Translations under genes and position numbers: made by a program
From: an uncultured Selenomonadales bacterium
GTDB lineage: Bacteria; Bacillota_C; Negativicutes; Selenomonadales; Selenomonadaceae
NCBI GenBank assembly: GCA_937916025.1
Contig: CALGGX010000376.1
Coordinates: 1-8,483, forward strand
Direction of reading: 5' to 3'
DNA length: 8,483 nt
Shown here: in pieces, positions 5,943 through 8,483 of the stretch
Layout of the letters: each line of letters starts with the position of its first letter
Numbering within the stretch: the stretch's first letter is position 1
Notes under the pieces: model-generated
The model's database searches: none
The model's input: only the letters and a program-made list of their open reading frames with translations
What the model was told of the DNA's origin: nothing

Positions 5943-5949
5943 TCACCTC
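5943..5949 (-). promoter_or_regulatory. Ribosome binding site overlapping the upstream stop codon
   Basis: On the minus strand GAGGTGA begins inside the TGA stop of the ATPase gene and ends 4 nt before the ATG at 5938. This arrangement is typical of translational coupling and fixes the start of the 270-residue protein. Confidence 0.65.
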
Positions 5950-8483
5950 ACCGATTGCCGTCAAAAAATGTGTCGAGTTTGTTGTTCTCGAAACCGTAAT
6001 ACTTCGGCTCCTGCTGCAGATAATACCGCTTGCGTCCTTCCTCCAATGCCTTTTTGACGCAATAAATGTAAATGCCGTAACCGTTTTTCGACGGCACCGC
6101 AAACACGGTGAACACTTCGCCTTCGTTGTCCAAATTGATTGCGACCAGCTTTTGGACAACGAACTTGCCGAGGTCTTTTGCGGCGTCGTAAGTTCTTTTC
6201 GAGATGTCTTCTTCGAGCTCGAGAGAAGTGAGTTGACGCCCTTTTTGGCGATTGAAATCGAAGTCGATGCGATTTTGTATCTTGCCGTTTTGCGAGATAA
6301 CGGCGTAAGTCGCGCGATTCGCCGAAGATGCGAGGATGTCAATCTCCGGCTCGATTTTCAATTTCATGCCGCTGATGTTGCCGACATCGGGAACGACTTC
6401 GAGCTTCGTCCGATCGAGCATCACCAGTTTCTCCTCGCCGTACTTATCGAGTTTGCAAACGTTATAAATCAATTTCGGCGTGTCCATTTCGATTTGCGGT
6501 TTGATCTCGCCGTACTCGGTATCGTAACGATAATAGATACTGCCTTTGATGCAGGCGAGTTTCAATTCGCTGCTGTCGGGCGAAACATTTTTTTTGTCGC
6601 CGTAACGGAGATATTTGCCGGGGATAAATTCTTTGAGCAATTCGTTGAACAGCGTGATTTTGCAGGATTGCCCGGACAATTTATAATGATTGTATTTGAG
6701 CAGTTCCTGCTCGTCGTCATTCACGTCGTAGGAATACAACACGGTTTTCAACAGAGTGTAAATGTCGGCGTAAAGCAGACGATGAATGTCATTGTTGGTA
6801 ACCTTGATTCCGCTCATCGGATTGCGCTTCTCGATCAACTCGCCGTTCTCGCTCTCGCGGACGAAGAGATAATACTTGTCGTCGTCGGGAATGCCGAGCT
6901 TTCGATCTTCGGCATCATTGAAATCGACCGAGACGAAGTCCATGCTCGCGCGATAGAACTGAATTTTGTACGCTTCCGCCATCTGCCAGAGATAATAGAA
7001 ATTGCGCTTGAATTGCCCTTTCCGATTGCGCATTTTCGTTTTTGCAAATTGCGTCGGAACCCACGCCTCCGCTTCTTCATACGCCGCATTGAACGCCGCA
7101 TACGCATCGTAATTCGGCTCGTTGTCAATCACGTCAAGCATCGAAGTCTCGTCGTCGAGCAATGTCTGAATGGAAAGGTCTTCGTCAAGCTCCGGATCGT
7201 TTTTGCGTTTCAATTGATTTGCGAGCTTGATCTTCAACAATTGCAGGATTCGGAAGGTGACATTGTTGCCGCCGAAATTCGAGTCGCCGTTTTCAAACTT
7301 GGTGCGAATGTGTAAAATCTTGCTGTAGCCGGTGGTGAGACTGTAAGCACAACTGGCAAGATCGGTCGTGCCGCCGCCGCAATCCATGATCAAAACCGTC
7401 TTCGTCTTTTGCGTGAGTTCGTCGCGCTTTTTTTTGTCGGCAAGTTGCTCCGCAATGTGATTGTAGATGATCGCAATGCCCTCGTCTATCGACATGTCCG
7501 AGCCGAAAACCGTCCGATCGCAGAAAATATTCGTCATTGCCTCGATGAAACTGTCTTTGAGTTTGACGGGAGCCGTGAAATGCAATTTCTCAAACCGTCG
7601 CTCGAAATACTGCTCCGAAAGCTCGAGGATGTGTTTGAGATACGCCGTCATTATATCGCGATGTGTCGCTGTTGAAGTGTTGCCGAATTCGTCGTTAAGT
7701 TCCTCGACGCCCGACAGATCGTTAATCCAGCGTTTGATCTCGTAAAACACGGCAGCTTTCGGATTGTAATCTTTCTCGATGACTTTTTTGAGTGCTTCAT
7801 ATCCGAAGCTGTACTTCATCACACCATTTTTGCAGGAATCGACATAGACAATCGTCGGAATCATCGGACGCCGTTCGCATTGTTCGCTCGTTTCATCGAT
7901 AAATTCGACAATCTCCGGCTCACTGCCGCCGGGGTTTTTTACGCCGTAAGTGCCGACGGTTGTGTTGCTCGTTCCGAAGTCGATGCACAGAGTCGATTTT
8001 GCCGGTTTGAGTTGTGCAAACGTGATTTCGCATTCGATGCGATAAACATCGCCGTCATATTCATCGCCGCGCGCCAAAATATCATTCGCCGAATCCGGCA
8101 ACAACACGATGCAGAAATTCTTCTGCCGACGAAATACGTCATACACAATGTTTTTGACCTTGAGGAGAATATGCATTTTGTCGTCGTTTTTTTGAAGCGA
8201 ACCGATTGCGGCGAGTTCATACGGCGCGTCCGGAATGACGATCGCAATCGCATCGTTGCAAAGCGAAATATCGTTCGGCACTTGCATATAAACGTCATTC
8301 AACAGCGTGATCGGAAGGTTCTCGGTCATGGTAAACTCCGTGACATCGATTGCCTTCGGCGGTTCTTTCAACATCGTCGGTTTGATCAGACATTTATCCA
8401 AAATGCGCCGCATCATCTCGAAAGTGACATCGATCGAAGCAGTCGGCGAAGTTTTTGCAACGGACGGCGAGGATTTTTGGGCG
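5948..8483 (-). CDS. Hsp70/actin-fold ATPase, SrfB-like, 5' end beyond the window
   Basis: A large protein with an actin/Hsp70-type nucleotide-binding domain. Numbering from the first in-window ATG (8416): phosphate-1 loop CIDFGTSNTTVGTY (144-157), a connect-1-like DEGIAIIYNH (311-320), phosphate-2 loop IMDCGGGTTDL (343-353), and an adenosine motif LSGQSCKITLFNELLKEF (580-597) followed by PG. The last is reminiscent of the SrfB group (LxGRPSxLPxx...PPGR), remembered rather than searched. Unlike DnaK, the domain is preceded by at least 140 residues, is split by about 225 residues between phosphate-2 and adenosine motifs (with an acidic stretch at 408-450), and lacks a canonical DnaK substrate-binding domain. 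The last ~100 residues are basic/aromatic. The frame has no stop between 8416 and the edge and reads a Ser/Pro/Thr-rich linker; no ribosome site precedes the ATG pair at 8411-8416, so I treat the gene as truncated by the window. It is coupled to the 270-residue protein. Role unknown: a chaperone or assembly ATPase is the best guess. Confidence 0.75.
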   Translation of the reverse strand, partial: AQKSSPSVAKTSPTASIDVTFEMMRRILDKCLIKPTMLKEPPKAIDVTEFTMTENLPITLLNDVYMQVPNDISLCNDAIAIVIPDAPYELAAIGSLQKNDDKMHILLKVKNIVYDVFRRQKNFCIVLLPDSANDILARGDEYDGDVYRIECEITFAQLKPAKSTLCIDFGTSNTTVGTYGVKNPGGSEPEIVEFIDETSEQCERRPMIPTIVYVDSCKNGVMKYSFGYEALKKVIEKDYNPKAAVFYEIKRWINDLSGVEELNDEFGNTSTATHRDIMTAYLKHILELSEQYFERRFEKLHFTAPVKLKDSFIEAMTNIFCDRTVFGSDMSIDEGIAIIYNHIAEQLADKKKRDELTQKTKTVLIMDCGGGTTDLASCAYSLTTGYSKILHIRTKFENGDSNFGGNNVTFRILQLLKIKLANQLKRKNDPELDEDLSIQTLLDDETSMLDVIDNEPNYDAYAAFNAAYEEAEAWVPTQFAKTKMRNRKGQFKRNFYYLWQMAEAYKIQFYRASMDFVSVDFNDAEDRKLGIPDDDKYYLFVRESENGELIEKRNPMSGIKVTNNDIHRLLYADIYTLLKTVLYSYDVNDDEQELLKYNHYKLSGQSCKITLFNELLKEFIPGKYLRYGDKKNVSPDSSELKLACIKGSIYYRYDTEYGEIKPQIEMDTPKLIYNVCKLDKYGEEKLVMLDRTKLEVVPDVGNISGMKLKIEPEIDILASSANRATYAVISQNGKIQNRIDFDFNRQKGRQLTSLELEEDISKRTYDAAKDLGKFVVQKLVAINLDNEGEVFTVFAVPSKNGYGIYIYCVKKALEEGRKRYYLQQEPKYYGFENNKLDTFFDGNR

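Noticed and set aside
5906..7315. A 469-codon open frame on the plus strand
   Set aside because: It lies antisense to the Hsp70-like ATPase, whose nucleotide-binding motifs show the minus strand is coding. Long antisense frames follow from avoidance of TTA, CTA and TCA codons here.

Overview
This 8.5 kb window looks like chromosomal DNA from a Gram-negative-walled member of the Firmicutes, most likely the Negativicutes (Selenomonas-like); that assignment is inference. The start sites carry strong Firmicutes-style Shine-Dalgarno sequences (AGGAGG, GGGAGG), sigma-A-like promoters are visible, and the niacin-type permease closely resembles the Bacillus subtilis YceI/NiaP type. A family 9 (heptosyltransferase-type) glycosyltransferase points to an LPS-bearing outer membrane. 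Base composition and codon use are uniform. There is no rRNA, tRNA, CRISPR array, insertion sequence or clear island boundary.

Layout. (1) 11-1369, minus: an MFS permease of the NiaP type. (2) 1370-1629: a divergent intergenic region with one good promoter in each direction. (3) 1630-2881, plus: a small exported, disordered protein with a duplicated Pro-rich motif, followed 22 nt later by deoD (hexameric purine nucleoside phosphorylase), probably one transcript. (4) 2884-5048, minus: rtcB (RNA ligase) followed by the GT9 glycosyltransferase gene. They share an ATGA stop/start overlap and run convergently into deoD with only 2 nt between stop codons. (5) 5049-5125: a compact junction where the terminator of the next operon overlaps the likely rtcB promoter. 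(6) 5126-8483, minus: a large Hsp70/actin-fold ATPase resembling the SrfB group, whose reading frame stays open to the right edge of the window, translationally coupled to a 270-residue protein of unknown function.

Working together. niaP and deoD may both feed pyridine and purine salvage. rtcB and the glycosyltransferase share an mRNA for no obvious biochemical reason. The ATPase and its 270-residue partner form the least explained unit: the ATPase has all three nucleotide-binding motifs but non-canonical N-terminal, insert and C-terminal regions, and the partner has a segment resembling phage tail or baseplate attachment domains. These two genes, which look like the 3' end of a longer operon starting beyond the window, are the best candidate for an undescribed system.
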